From: Streptococcus suis
GTDB lineage: Bacteria; Bacillota; Bacilli; Lactobacillales; Streptococcaceae
Length of the DNA: 64,000 nucleotides
Assembly: GCA_029593505.1 (NCBI GenBank)
Contig: JAKTNI010000001.1
Span: forward strand, 186,001 to 250,000
Reading direction: 5' to 3'
In this document: piece by piece, positions 42,802-51,416 of the stretch
How the letters are laid out: every line of letters starts with the position of its first letter
How positions within the stretch are numbered: the first letter of the stretch is position 1
The notes under the pieces: generated by a model
What the model was told of the DNA's origin: nothing
Databases searched by the model: none
Seen by the model: only the letters and a program-made list of their open reading frames with translations
Position numbers and translations under genes: made by a program

Positions 42802-43213
42802 ATTGATAAATCCCCTGTTCAAATTTTCCTTCATAGGTCGCTTGGCCTTCAGTTGTTAGTTTCCCTATTCCATCTGCGTAACCATTTTTGAATTGACCGA
42901 CATACACCCACCCGCTAGCAGATGTATATGTACCATGACCGTGAAATGTACCATTTTTAAATTGCCCCTCATAGACATCACCGTTAGCAAAAGTTAAGGT
43001 GCCTTGTCCGTTCATTTTATTTGCAACAATGGTGCCATTATAGTGTAGTTGTCCATTATCTAGTGTTATGGTTTGTTTACTACCGATTCGTCCGGTAAAG
43101 ACAGAAATGGCACAAATAAGAATGATAAGAATAGCCATGAGTTCCATTTTAGGTCTTGTTAAATAGGATGAAAGAGATTGATTTTTCAGAAAAGATAAGT
43201 TTAACGATTTCAT
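42791..43213 (-). CDS. MORN-repeat protein with one membrane helix
   Basis: The 140-residue protein has an N-terminal membrane helix (MAILIILICAISVFTG) followed by three to four MORN repeats of the GxGxxxxxxGxxYxGxF type (MNGQGTLTFANGDVYEGQFKN, FHGHGTYTSASGWVYVGQFKN, ADGIGKLTTEGQATYEGKFEQ). The repeat face is probably outside the membrane. It is translationally coupled to the acyltransferase, so it may be a partner or a cell-surface scaffold for it. ATG 43213 follows GGAGAG; longer starts add only a short polar segment. Confidence 0.8.
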   Translation of the reverse strand: MKSLNLSFLKNQSLSSYLTRPKMELMAILIILICAISVFTGRIGSKQTITLDNGQLHYNGTIVANKMNGQGTLTFANGDVYEGQFKNGTFHGHGTYTSASGWVYVGQFKNGYADGIGKLTTEGQATYEGKFEQGIYQYEN

Positions 43214-43375
43214 AGATAGATACTCTCCATAGAATATTGAAAGCTTTAATAGATTCAAATAGTTTTTCTTGATATGTCATCATATTACACGAAGAAAACC
43301 TCAATTTAGACAAAAATAGTTTACCATTTTTTTACAAATATTACAAAAATATTACACAGAATGTTTTGAAACGGT

Positions 43376-43801
43376 TTAAAAGTTGTTTAAGCGCTCTAGC
43401 CAGTTTTGACACCCCTCTTGGATGATTGCATATGTTTCATCAAAATCACCCGTATACCAAGGATCAGGAACGGAGATATTTGTGAATGGAACAATCTTTT
43501 CTTTGGCAGAAGGAGGTGCCATTTTTTTCAAATCACGCATATTGTTGCTATCCATTCCAATGATTAAGTCAAAATAGTCAAAATCCTCTCGACTAATTTG
43601 AAGAGATGTTTTTGTTTCATCGTAAGGAATATGGTGTTTCTTGAAAATATTTTGAGTACCGGGATGAATGGGATTACCATGTTCCCAATTAGAAGTGGCA
43701 CGACTTTCAATATGAAATTGATTGGTCAAGTTTTTCATAACGAACTCTGCCATCGGGCTTCTACAAATATTCCCAAGACAGACAAACACGATTTTTTTCA
43801 T
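43376..43801 (-). CDS. Low-molecular-weight protein tyrosine phosphatase
   Basis: The 141-residue protein has the P-loop VCLGNICRSPMAE (catalytic Cys8 and Arg14, CX5R) and the late aspartate motif PDPWYTGDFDETY. Bacterial enzymes of this type act on tyrosine-phosphorylated proteins, in streptococci often linked to capsule regulation, but this copy is not in a capsule locus. It ends just before a short intergenic stretch and has its own upstream region on the minus strand. Confidence 0.92.
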   Translation of the reverse strand: MKKIVFVCLGNICRSPMAEFVMKNLTNQFHIESRATSNWEHGNPIHPGTQNIFKKHHIPYDETKTSLQISREDFDYFDLIIGMDSNNMRDLKKMAPPSAKEKIVPFTNISVPDPWYTGDFDETYAIIQEGCQNWLERLNNF

Positions 43802-44012
43802 AGATAATACTCCCTAAAATTTTTGTCAATCATGATAGTATTATAACTGATTGTGTGGTGATTTTCCTTAGAGGAAGATTGATAAAATGCTCATGTTGCT
43901 AGAATAGAATTTAGTGTCTTTTTGGTGTAGGTTCAAAAATAGTTGGAATAAGTATTTCAATGATGCTTTAGGTCTCTGTTGAAACAAACAAACTCAGTGT
44001 AAGAGAAATAAA

Positions 44013-44045
44013 AATTCCGATAATTTGCTAAAAATTATCGGAATT
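44013..44045 (-). terminator. Terminator after the DUF3397 gene
   Basis: AATTCCGATAATTT (44013-44026) pairs perfectly with AAATTATCGGAATT (44032-44045); on the minus strand it is followed by TTTTATTTC. Confidence 0.85.
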
Positions 44046-44059
44046 GATATAGATGAATG

Positions 44060-44428
44060 TCATGATTGGAGAGTTAATGTAGCAATGACTAATGCAAGAT
44101 ACATTAAAAATGTTAAGATAAAACCAGCTCGCCAAAATACTTTAAAAAATCGTTTGTAAGAGAATTCTTTTTTCTTAAACAGGAAAAAAAGTGCTAATCC
44201 TGTAGCTAAAAGTGTCAAAGATAAAACAAGGTGAGGCAATAAGCTGTTATAATAAGCTTTATCAGAAACGATATAAAATTGGAAAGCATAGAGTGGGAAA
44301 GCAATATCAGCAAAGTTCCATCCCTTTTTTCTTAACTGAAGTAATTTGACAATAATAACAGAAATGGTTAGGGTAAGGAAAATGAATAAGATAGATATAA
44401 TTTTTAGAAAAATAAGTGATTCAAACAT
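44060..44428 (-). CDS. DUF3397 family membrane protein
   Basis: The 122-residue protein has four hydrophobic helices with LRKKGWNFADIAFPLYAFQFYIVSDKAYYNSLLPHLVL in the centre, the pattern of the DUF3397 family that lies next to the L11-L1 operon in streptococci. Function is unknown. It is divergent from rplK, with 154 bases between, and ends at a strong terminator. Confidence 0.85.
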   Translation of the reverse strand: MFESLIFLKIISILFIFLTLTISVIIVKLLQLRKKGWNFADIAFPLYAFQFYIVSDKAYYNSLLPHLVLSLTLLATGLALFFLFKKKEFSYKRFFKVFWRAGFILTFLMYLALVIATLTLQS

Positions 44429-44471
44429 ATATTCATTCTATAAAAAATATAAAAAAAAGTAAACCTAAACC

Positions 44472-44499
44472 TTGCATTTCTTGTAAAATAGTTTATAAT
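44472..44499 (+). promoter_or_regulatory. Promoter of the rplK-rplA operon
   Basis: TTGCAT (44472-44477), a 16-bp spacer, TATAAT (44494-44499). Confidence 0.75.
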
Positions 44500-44524
44500 A
44501 AAAAGGTATGTGTAAAACACATAC

Positions 44525-44565
44525 TTGTGGGAGGTAAAAATCTGTAATTACCGTCAAAACCACAA
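44525..44565 (+). promoter_or_regulatory. L1-binding-type leader upstream of rplK
   Basis: TTGTGG (44525-44530) pairs with CCACAA (44560-44565) around GAGGTAA ... TTACC. The GTGGGAGGT plus distal CCAC layout resembles the L1 rRNA-binding mimic used for autogenous control. An L1 target here would repress both genes. Confidence 0.5.
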
Positions 44566-44582
44566 TAGGAGGATTTTATATT

Positions 44583-45008
44583 ATGGCTAAAAAAGTCGAA
44601 AAACTTGTAAAACTTCAAATCCCTGCAGGTAAAGCTACTCCAGCTCCACCAGTTGGACCAGCACTTGGTCAAGCAGGTATTAACATTATGGGATTCACTA
44701 AAGAATTTAATGCTCGTACTGCTGATCAAGCAGGTATGATTATTCCGGTTGTGATTTCTGTATACGAAGATAAATCATTTGATTTCATCTGTAAGACACC
44801 ACCAGCTGCTGTATTATTGAAAAAAGCTGCAGGTGTTGAAAAAGGTTCAGGTACACCGAACAAGACAAAGGTTGCTTCAGTAACTCGTGCACAAGTACAA
44901 GAAATTGCTGAAACAAAAATGCCAGATTTGAACGCTGCTAGCTTAGAAGCTGCAATGCGTATGATCGAAGGTACTGCTCGTTCTATGGGCTTTACTGTTA
45001 CTGATTAA
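44583..45008 (+). CDS. rplK: 50S ribosomal protein L11
   Basis: L11 binds the GTPase-associated region of 23S rRNA and is methylated by PrmA. The 141-residue protein begins [34 protein letters not shown] and has the C-terminal RNA-binding domain ([17 protein letters not shown]). Standard length. It has a strong AGGAGG ribosome binding site and is the first gene of the rplK-rplA pair. Confidence 0.98.
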   Translation: MAKKVEKLVKLQIPAGKATPAPPVGPALGQAGINIMGFTKEFNARTADQAGMIIPVVISVYEDKSFDFICKTPPAAVLLKKAAGVEKGSGTPNKTKVASVTRAQVQEIAETKMPDLNAASLEAAMRMIEGTARSMGFTVTD

Positions 45009-45058
45009 TATTCGGTAGCAAACCCAAGACCCGCATATCCTTATCGCTTCGATAGGTG

Positions 45059-45088
45059 ACGTGGGAGATGAAAATCGATATGACCACA
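45059..45088 (+). promoter_or_regulatory. L1-operator-like element between rplK and rplA
   Basis: GTGGGAGATG (45061-45070) and ATGACCAC (45080-45087) form a GTGG/CCAC stem with the GGGAG ... AUGAC asymmetrical loop that matches the L1 site in 23S rRNA. A CCTTATC/GATAGG hairpin precedes it. It would let L1 repress its own translation. Confidence 0.6.
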
Positions 45089-45105
45089 TTACAAGGAGAA
45101 TAAAC

Positions 45106-45795
45106 ATGGCTAAAAAAAGCAAAAACTTGCGTGCTGCTCTTGAGAAAATTGACAGCACAAAACTTTACAGTGTAGAAGAAGCTGTAGCTCTTGCAAAAGA
45201 AACAAACTTCGCTAAATTTGATGCGTCAGTTGAGGTTGCATATAACTTGAACATTGACGTTCGTAAAGCTGATCAACAAATTCGTGGTGCTATGGTATTG
45301 CCAAACGGTACTGGTAAAACTGCTCGCGTTCTAGTTTTCGCACGTGGTGCTAAAGCAGAAGAAGCAAAAGCTGCTGGTGCAGACTTCGTTGGTGAAGACG
45401 AACTTGTTGCGAAAATCAACGGTGGTTGGTTAGACTTTGATGTCGTGATTGCAACTCCAGATATGATGGCAGTTGTTGGACGTCTTGGTCGCGTACTTGG
45501 TCCACGTAACTTGATGCCAAACCCTAAAACTGGTACAGTAACAATGGATGTTGCTAAAGCAGTTGAAGAATCTAAAGGTGGTAAAATTACATACCGTGCT
45601 GACAAAGCGGGTATTGTACAAGCACTTATTGGTAAAGTATCATTTGACACTGACAAACTCGTTGAAAACTTCAAAGCTTTCCACGATGTGATGGCTAAAG
45701 CTAAACCAGCGACAGCTAAAGGTACATACATGACTTCAGTATCTATCACAACAACGCAAGGTGTTGGTATCAAAGTTGATCCAAATTCACTTTAA
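45106..45795 (+). CDS. rplA: 50S ribosomal protein L1
   Basis: L1 binds the E-site stalk of 23S rRNA and often represses its own mRNA. The 229-residue protein begins [19 protein letters not shown] and has [23 protein letters not shown], the L1 signature, and a C-terminal [14 protein letters not shown] 45106 is fixed by AAGGAG; the upstream GTG frame runs through the operator-like element. Confidence 0.98.
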   Translation: MAKKSKNLRAALEKIDSTKLYSVEEAVALAKETNFAKFDASVEVAYNLNIDVRKADQQIRGAMVLPNGTGKTARVLVFARGAKAEEAKAAGADFVGEDELVAKINGGWLDFDVVIATPDMMAVVGRLGRVLGPRNLMPNPKTGTVTMDVAKAVEESKGGKITYRADKAGIVQALIGKVSFDTDKLVENFKAFHDVMAKAKPATAKGTYMTSVSITTTQGVGIKVDPNSL

Positions 45796-45806
45796 TTAAC
45801 AATAGA

Positions 45807-45829
45807 GGCTGTCTTAGACAGTCTTTTTT
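45807..45829 (+). terminator. Terminator after rplA
   Basis: GGCTGTC (45807-45813), loop TTA, GACAGTC (45817-45823), then TTTTTT. Confidence 0.85.
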
Positions 45830-46123
45830 GTCTACCACAAGTTCAAATTTAGGTGTATACTTTAGTAACATGTTCAATACTATGATAAATATAGGGGTAA
45901 ATTTTTTACAATAATTCACAATTACGTTGAGGAATGATTGATAAATGTTTGAACGTTAGAATCAAAATTGAAATAAAGTAAAAGAGGCTGTTTTGCTCTA
46001 GCGCTATTAGAGGAATTGTAGATATTATGATTGGGTTTACGATATGAGTGATAAGTGAGATTGTGATAGGAGATTAAGGGAGTTCATCATTTTGAGTTGG
46101 AAGTAGATAATAAAGGGGTGTAT
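45830..46123 (+). other. Intergenic stretch between rplA terminator and amidase gene
   Basis: No ORF with a usable ribosome binding site and no clear hairpin or RNA family is seen. It is AT-rich, and no promoter with good consensus is obvious before the amidase gene. The end holds AAAGGGGTG, which serves the amidase start codon. Confidence 0.5.
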
Positions 46124-47572
46124 ATGGAGTTTAGAGATGCGACAGCTATGGCTCAAGCTGTTAATCAAAAAGAAGTATCAGCCAAAGAGTTGATTCTTGA
46201 ATCTATTGATAAAATCGAGAAGTTTAATCCCAAACTGAATGCGGTTGTTAGTAAACAATATGAACAAGCTTTGCTGGAAGTTGAAAGCAAACAGTATGTT
46301 GGAAAACCGTTTGCTGGTGTTCCTTTGTTGTTAAAAGATTTAGGCCAAAATGAAGAAGGACAGCCTTCTTCTGCAGGTTCTAAATTGTTTATTGGACAAG
46401 GAGCAAGACATACGGATCGTTATGTGAAGAAATTAAAAGAGTTGGGATTTATTATTCTTGGTCGAACTAATACACCGGAATTTGGTTTTAAAAATATTTC
46501 GGATGCAAGTATTCATGGTAGTGTTAATTTACCTCTGGATGTTAGTCGTAACGCTGGTGGCTCCAGTGGAGGAGCGGCAGCAGCTGTAGCATCAGATATG
46601 GTTCCTATTGCTGCTGCATCTGATGGTGGTGGATCAATCCGGATACCTGCTTCTTTTAATGGTTTAATTGGTTTGAAACCTAGTCGAGGTCGTATTCCGG
46701 TAGGACCGATATCCTATCGTGGCTGGCAAGGTGCTTCTGTGAATTTTGCTTTAACAAAGTCAGTCCGTGATACTCAGCGCTTGCTTTATTATTGTCAGGA
46801 ATATCAGCTGGAGGCCCCATTTCCATTGGTCAAACTATCAAAGAAAGCTATTTTTGGTGTACTCACCAAACCGCTAAAAATTGCCTATTCGACATCCTCC
46901 CCCATTGGTAGTCCAGTGAGTACTGAAGCAAAACAAGCCGTTAGTGAGATGTGCCAGATTCTATCAGATCTGGGACATGAAGTGGTTGAGCTAGCAGCGT
47001 ATCCTTTGGATGGTAGAGAGTTGATGAAATCTTATTATCTGATGAATAGCGTAGAAACAGCACAGATGTTTGATGAAATTGAATCTCATTTGGGACGTGC
47101 AATGCTACAAACAGATATGGAGCTCATGACATGGTCAATCTATCAGAGTGGACAAACTGTTCCAGCTAAATTGTATTCTAAGACTTTGTCAGATTGGGAT
47201 AGATTTGGAGTGATTATGGCGAAGTTTCATCAGACATATGACTTACTCTTGACACCTACTGTAGCAGATGTGGCTCCTAAACATGGACAGTTGAGTTTAT
47301 CTGCTGATTTGCATCATCGCCTTAAAGATATTCAAGATTGTTCAATAGATGAGCAACAGCTACTTATTTGGAACATGTTTGAAAATAGTTTGGCTTTAAC
47401 TCCCTTCACACAACAAGCTAATATCTGTGGTCAACCATCTCTTTCCTTACCCACTTATCGCCGTGGAGATGGTCTGCCGATAGGAACTCAGTTTACTGCG
47501 GCTAAAGGGAGAGAAGACCTTTTGTTGCAATTAGCTAGTCAATTAGAAATGCACGGTCATTGTATAGGATAA
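46124..47572 (+). CDS. Amidase-family (amidase signature) hydrolase
   Basis: The 482-residue protein has the amidase-signature Ser-cisSer-Lys triad region: [10 protein letters not shown] (catalytic Lys), the glycine/serine-rich [16 protein letters not shown], and [26 protein letters not shown] with the nucleophilic Ser. These enzymes hydrolyse carboxamides; GatA is a relative, but no GatB or GatC lies nearby, and the sequence resembles stand-alone amidases. Substrate unknown. ATG 46124 follows AAAGGGGTG; an upstream ATG would lack a site. Confidence 0.88.
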   Translation: MEFRDATAMAQAVNQKEVSAKELILESIDKIEKFNPKLNAVVSKQYEQALLEVESKQYVGKPFAGVPLLLKDLGQNEEGQPSSAGSKLFIGQGARHTDRYVKKLKELGFIILGRTNTPEFGFKNISDASIHGSVNLPLDVSRNAGGSSGGAAAAVASDMVPIAAASDGGGSIRIPASFNGLIGLKPSRGRIPVGPISYRGWQGASVNFALTKSVRDTQRLLYYCQEYQLEAPFPLVKLSKKAIFGVLTKPLKIAYSTSSPIGSPVSTEAKQAVSEMCQILSDLGHEVVELAAYPLDGRELMKSYYLMNSVETAQMFDEIESHLGRAMLQTDMELMTWSIYQSGQTVPAKLYSKTLSDWDRFGVIMAKFHQTYDLLLTPTVADVAPKHGQLSLSADLHHRLKDIQDCSIDEQQLLIWNMFENSLALTPFTQQANICGQPSLSLPTYRRGDGLPIGTQFTAAKGREDLLLQLASQLEMHGHCIG

Positions 47573-47623
47573 TGTAAGCGCATCTCTTTTCAGTTAAAAT
47601 AGTTGAAAAAATCTTTTTTATAT

Positions 47624-47655
47624 GTTACCCTATAAAAGTTGGTGAGGTAACACCA
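47624..47655 (+). promoter_or_regulatory. Overlapping mutually exclusive hairpins before the amino-acid binding protein gene
   Basis: GTTACC (47624-47629) pairs with GGTAAC (47646-47651), while TTGGTG (47639-47644) pairs with CACCAA (47651-47656). The two stems overlap and cannot form together, as in an attenuator or a double operator. No amino-acid-responsive RNA family is recognised. Confidence 0.35.
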
Positions 47656-47700
47656 AAAAAAGAAAAATGAAGTTATCAATACTTCTAAAGGAGATCATTT

Positions 47701-48576
47701 ATGTTGAAAAAAATGTTAGCCTCAGCTCTCTTGGTTTCGACCTTGACTTTAGGAGCGTGTTCTAATTCAAGTACAACCACAAGCGGTTCCGCTACTGAGC
47801 AAACTCAGTGGGAAAAAGTACAAGAAGCAGGTGTCTTGAAAGTTGCTACACCGGGTACTCTTTTTCCAACATCATATTACAATGATGCAAAAGAGCTTGT
47901 TGGCTATGAAGTGGATATGGTTAATGAAATCGGAAAACGTTTGAAGGTGAAAATTGAGTATCAAGAAATTGGTGTGGCAGAAGCTTTTACTGCTGTAGAT
48001 AGTGGAAAAGTGGATATTTCTGTAAATAATTTTGATATGACAGAAGCACGTAAGGAAAAATATAATTTTTCGATTCCATATAAATATTCAGTAGGGGGCT
48101 ACATTGTTCGTGAAGATGGTTCATCAGGTATTGAAGCGGCTGACTTAAGTGACTGGACAGGGAAAAAAGCTGGTGGTGGTGCTGGTACTCAGTACATGAA
48201 ATTGGCTGAAAAACTTGGTGCAGAACCAGTCATCTATGATAACGTAACAAACGATGTTTATCTTCGCGATGTATCAACAGGTCGTACGGACTTTATTCCA
48301 AATGACTATTTTACACAGGTAATGGCTGTTAAATGGGCAAAAGCTAATTTCCCAGATATTAAGGTTAAAATGGGGGCTGCCCAGTATAATCCGACAGAGC
48401 AGGGGATTGTAATGAATAAAGCTGATGATAGCCTGAAGGTCAAAATTGATGAAGTATTGGAAGCTATGAAGGCTGACGGTACTTTGAAAGCTATTTCTGA
48501 AAAATATTATGCAGGTCAAGACTTGTCTGTTCCTGTTGAAAATGCAGATAAATTACCAGTTATTGAAGTAGAATAA
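47701..48576 (+). CDS. Amino-acid ABC transporter substrate-binding lipoprotein
   Basis: The 291-residue protein has a lipoprotein signal with lipobox LGAC (Cys20) and a solute-binding-protein family 3 fold: AGVLKVATPGTLFPTSY, ELVGYEVDMVNEIGKRLKVK, SGKVDISVNNFDMTEARKEKYNFSIPY, and the C-terminal DGTLKAISEKYYAGQDLS. It binds an amino acid outside the membrane and delivers it to the permease encoded next. Substrate unknown. The ATP-binding subunit is not in this window. Confidence 0.9.
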   Translation: MLKKMLASALLVSTLTLGACSNSSTTTSGSATEQTQWEKVQEAGVLKVATPGTLFPTSYYNDAKELVGYEVDMVNEIGKRLKVKIEYQEIGVAEAFTAVDSGKVDISVNNFDMTEARKEKYNFSIPYKYSVGGYIVREDGSSGIEAADLSDWTGKKAGGGAGTQYMKLAEKLGAEPVIYDNVTNDVYLRDVSTGRTDFIPNDYFTQVMAVKWAKANFPDIKVKMGAAQYNPTEQGIVMNKADDSLKVKIDEVLEAMKADGTLKAISEKYYAGQDLSVPVENADKLPVIEVE

Positions 48577-48599
48577 AAAAAGCCCCGTGAGGGCTTTTT
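48577..48599 (+). terminator. Attenuating terminator between binding protein and permease genes
   Basis: AAAAAGCCC (48577-48585), loop CGTGA, GGGCTTTTT (48591-48599). It probably reduces permease mRNA relative to the binding protein. Confidence 0.8.
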
Positions 48600-48616
48600 A
48601 GATGAAAGAGGAAAAG

Positions 48617-49288
48617 ATGAATATCAACTGGCAGGCGATATTTAATATAAATATTGCAAAAGAAGCGATACCTCAGATATTAGAAGGTTTACCTTATACA
48701 CTTTCTCTGTCTTTAATTGGTTTTGCTTTGGGGACATTTTGTGGTTTTTTTGTAGCCTTGATGCGTATGTCAAATTTCCGACCGATTAGATGGTTGGCTA
48801 TGGCTCATATATCGCTCATGAGAGGTGTTCCTCTAATGGTTTTGCTCTTTTTTATCTATTTCGGCTTGCCATTTATGGGAATCCAACTAGATGCTATTAC
48901 AGCATCTATTATTGCATTTACTTCTATGTCCAGTGCATATATTTCTGAAATTATACGATCGTCATTGTTTGCGATTGATAAAGGACAGTGGGAAGCAGCA
49001 CGATCTTTGGGACTAAGAACAAATGTGATTTATCGGAAAGTCATTATTCCTCAAGCTTTCCGTATTGCTCTTCCTCCTCTGAGTAATGTTCTGTTGGATA
49101 TGGTGAAAAGTACTTCTTTGACAGCTATGATTACAGTTCCTGAAATTTTCAATAAGGCTAAAATTGTTGGTGGGGCAAAATCAGATTATATGACAGTCTA
49201 TATTTGTGTCGCATTGATTTATTGGGGAATCTGTGGTCTATATGCTGTAGGACAGGTTTGGTTGGAGAATCGATTGGCAACCTATTGA
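48617..49288 (+). CDS. Amino-acid ABC transporter permease
   Basis: The 223-residue protein has five membrane helices and the polar amino-acid permease (HisMQ-type) pattern: ILEGLPYTLSLSLIGFALGTFCGFFVALMR, LMRGVPLMVLLFFIYFGLP, and the EAA loop ARSLGLRTNVIYRKVIIPQAFRIALPPL that contacts the ATPase. ATG 48617 is chosen over 48602 because the intervening GAAAGAGGAAAAG is the ribosome binding site. It pairs with the upstream binding lipoprotein; the ATPase gene must lie elsewhere. Confidence 0.9.
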   Translation: MNINWQAIFNINIAKEAIPQILEGLPYTLSLSLIGFALGTFCGFFVALMRMSNFRPIRWLAMAHISLMRGVPLMVLLFFIYFGLPFMGIQLDAITASIIAFTSMSSAYISEIIRSSLFAIDKGQWEAARSLGLRTNVIYRKVIIPQAFRIALPPLSNVLLDMVKSTSLTAMITVPEIFNKAKIVGGAKSDYMTVYICVALIYWGICGLYAVGQVWLENRLATY

Positions 49289-49373
49289 GGAATGAACTAT
49301 TATATGGAATAATAATAGTTAGATATGGTAAGAATTGTATTCTAGATGTTGGATAATATCAATAAGCATGTGC

Positions 49374-49411
49374 AATCAGTTTTCTGTATGAAGCAGAAGA
49401 CTGATTTTTTT
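49374..49411 (+). terminator. Terminator downstream of the amino-acid permease
   Basis: AATCAGTTTTCTG (49374-49386) pairs with CAGAAGACTGATT (49394-49406), one G-U pair, followed by TTTTT. The rest of the 361-base gap (49289-49649) holds only the next promoter. Confidence 0.75.
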
Positions 49412-49578
49412 ATCCTTACCACATTGTTTTGGTGAGAAAATAAGTGACAACTGTTTGAGAGAAATAAGCGATTGATTTTTGAAGTATAGTATTGGATTTG
49501 TAGTTGTATTGTTCGAATATTTTCTGTTTTAAAGATAGTTATTTTATAAAAATTAAAATTTACAGATAATTCAAATAA

Positions 49579-49587
49579 TGTTATAAT
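49579..49587 (+). promoter_or_regulatory. Extended -10 promoter of the ABC/ECF/MATE cluster
   Basis: TGTTATAAT lies 63 bases upstream of the first gene. No Fur or DtxR-type operator was recognised around it. Confidence 0.55.
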
Positions 49588-49649
49588 GGTAGATATGTAA
49601 CAGAACATAAGTAGTGACGTCAGAAATAGGTTTCGAATGAGGAGGGAGT

Positions 49650-51416
49650 ATGACGAACAAGAGTGATAAGATATCGCGTGAGAAAAAGAAAGTTTTATTG
49701 GCGCGGTTAAAGGATAGAATTCAACCCAAGATGAGGATATTATACCTAACTGCTTGTTTAGCTTGGATACAATTTTTGATGAGAATTATTTCCTTTTACT
49801 TGATAGCTAAAGGAGTTGAAATTCTTTATAATGGTGGAACATTGAGATTATGGTCTTTTGCTTTTTGGATTGTAGGATTGAATGTGTTTGGTTTTGGAAT
49901 TTCACTATTTGCTAAAAAATTACAAGGAATAGGATCACAATATGCAAGGGATTCACTGAAAAAATCTTTTTTTGAAGCATTGATTGCAAAGGATGGAGAA
50001 TTTGCTTCACAAGCTACTGCAGCAGATGTTTTTAATGTTGCTTCACAAGGAATTGATAGTTTAGATACTTATTATTCTTATTATCTTCCGATGGCTTTGC
50101 GGACATGCTTTAATTGCTTAACAGTTCTTGGATTGGTATTAGCTATCTTTCCTTTAGGAGGCTTGATTTTTATATTAGCTTTGCCTCTTATTCCTATCTC
50201 TATTGTTGCTATGCAGAAACGTTCTAAGCAGATTATGAATCGTTATTGGGGTTCGTATATGGATGTCGGCAATCTTTTTTTAGACGACTTAAAAGGATTG
50301 AATACGTTATATTCTTATCAAGCTGATGGAATTTATGAGCAGTCATTTAATCAACAAGCAGAAGAGTTTCGAGATGCTACTATGGAGTTGCTTAGTTTTC
50401 AGCTCCAAGCAGTAGGCTATATGGATGCTGTTATGTATATCGGTATCGGTTTGTCTGGTTTTTTTGCTATTCATCACTTGGCGGCAGGTAACTTATCTTT
50501 GTTTGGTATGGTATTTTTTGTACTGATTGCAACAGAATTTTTTGCTCCTATTCGGGAACAGGGGTATGGTATGCATTTGGTGATGATGAACATCAAGATG
50601 GCAGATCGGATTTTTGGTTTTTTAGATCAGATGACTGTTGTTGCTGAAAGTGAACTGTCTGCTAGTTTATCTTCTTTTGATAGAGTTGAATTGCAACAGG
50701 TATCGTTTTCGTATGAAGATACTCCTGTTATAGAAGATCTTTCAATGACTTTAGAGGCTGGGAAAATTTATGCTTTTGCTGGAGAATCTGGTCGTGGTAA
50801 GACAACCTTGGCACACCTATTGTTGAAGCGTTTAAAATTAAATGAAGGTCGTATTTTATTAGGTGATCAAGAGCTTTCTAGTATTAGTCAATTTGCGATT
50901 AACCAGCAGGTTTTATATGTCTCTGGACAATCTTATGTACTCAATCAATCGATCTATGATAATCTTCAACTGTCTTGTGAGTGGTCTAAGGAGCAAATTA
51001 TTCAGTGGATGGACGAATACGGTGTTTTACAGTTTGTTCATCATCTTCCAAAAGGTTTAGATACTATTGTCGGTGATAATGGGGTGTATCTATCACCTGG
51101 TCAACGTCAACAGCTAATTTGTGCACGTGCGGTCTTGGCCAAGCGCTCGCTTTATATTTTTGATGAAGTAACTTCAAGCGTGGATCAGGACAATGAGGAG
51201 TTTATTTACGACTTGATTTCTCTAGTAGCGAAAGAGGCGGTTGTTATTATGATTACTCACAAAATGAAACAGGTAGGAAGAGCAAATCAGGTGCTTTTCT
51301 TAGCGAAGGGAGAACCGTATATGGTGGGGAAACCGAGTGATTTATATAGCGAAAGTGAGAATTACCGTGCTCTAGTGAATCAACAACTAGAATTAGAGGA
51401 GGCTATCTATGGATAA
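49650..51416 (+). CDS. ABC transporter ATP-binding/permease protein (CydD-like half)
   Basis: The 588-residue protein has a six-helix exporter-type membrane domain (about 20-310) and a nucleotide-binding domain with Walker A GESGRGKTT (about 374), signature LSPGQRQQ, Walker B SLYIFDE and H-loop ITHKMK. It resembles one half of heterodimeric exporters such as CydDC. It overlaps the next gene by 8 bases, so the two form a heterodimer. In this cluster an import-coupled or siderophore-processing role (YbtPQ-like) is conceivable, but that is inference. Confidence 0.85.
   Translation: MTNKSDKISREKKKVLLARLKDRIQPKMRILYLTACLAWIQFLMRIISFYLIAKGVEILYNGGTLRLWSFAFWIVGLNVFGFGISLFAKKLQGIGSQYARDSLKKSFFEALIAKDGEFASQATAADVFNVASQGIDSLDTYYSYYLPMALRTCFNCLTVLGLVLAIFPLGGLIFILALPLIPISIVAMQKRSKQIMNRYWGSYMDVGNLFLDDLKGLNTLYSYQADGIYEQSFNQQAEEFRDATMELLSFQLQAVGYMDAVMYIGIGLSGFFAIHHLAAGNLSLFGMVFFVLIATEFFAPIREQGYGMHLVMMNIKMADRIFGFLDQMTVVAESELSASLSSFDRVELQQVSFSYEDTPVIEDLSMTLEAGKIYAFAGESGRGKTTLAHLLLKRLKLNEGRILLGDQELSSISQFAINQQVLYVSGQSYVLNQSIYDNLQLSCEWSKEQIIQWMDEYGVLQFVHHLPKGLDTIVGDNGVYLSPGQRQQLICARAVLAKRSLYIFDEVTSSVDQDNEEFIYDLISLVAKEAVVIMITHKMKQVGRANQVLFLAKGEPYMVGKPSDLYSESENYRALVNQQLELEEAIYG

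Noticed and set aside
45273-45773. 166-codon minus-strand frame opposite rplA
   Set aside because: It is a shadow of the strongly codon-biased rplA gene on the other strand, without a start site or promoter.
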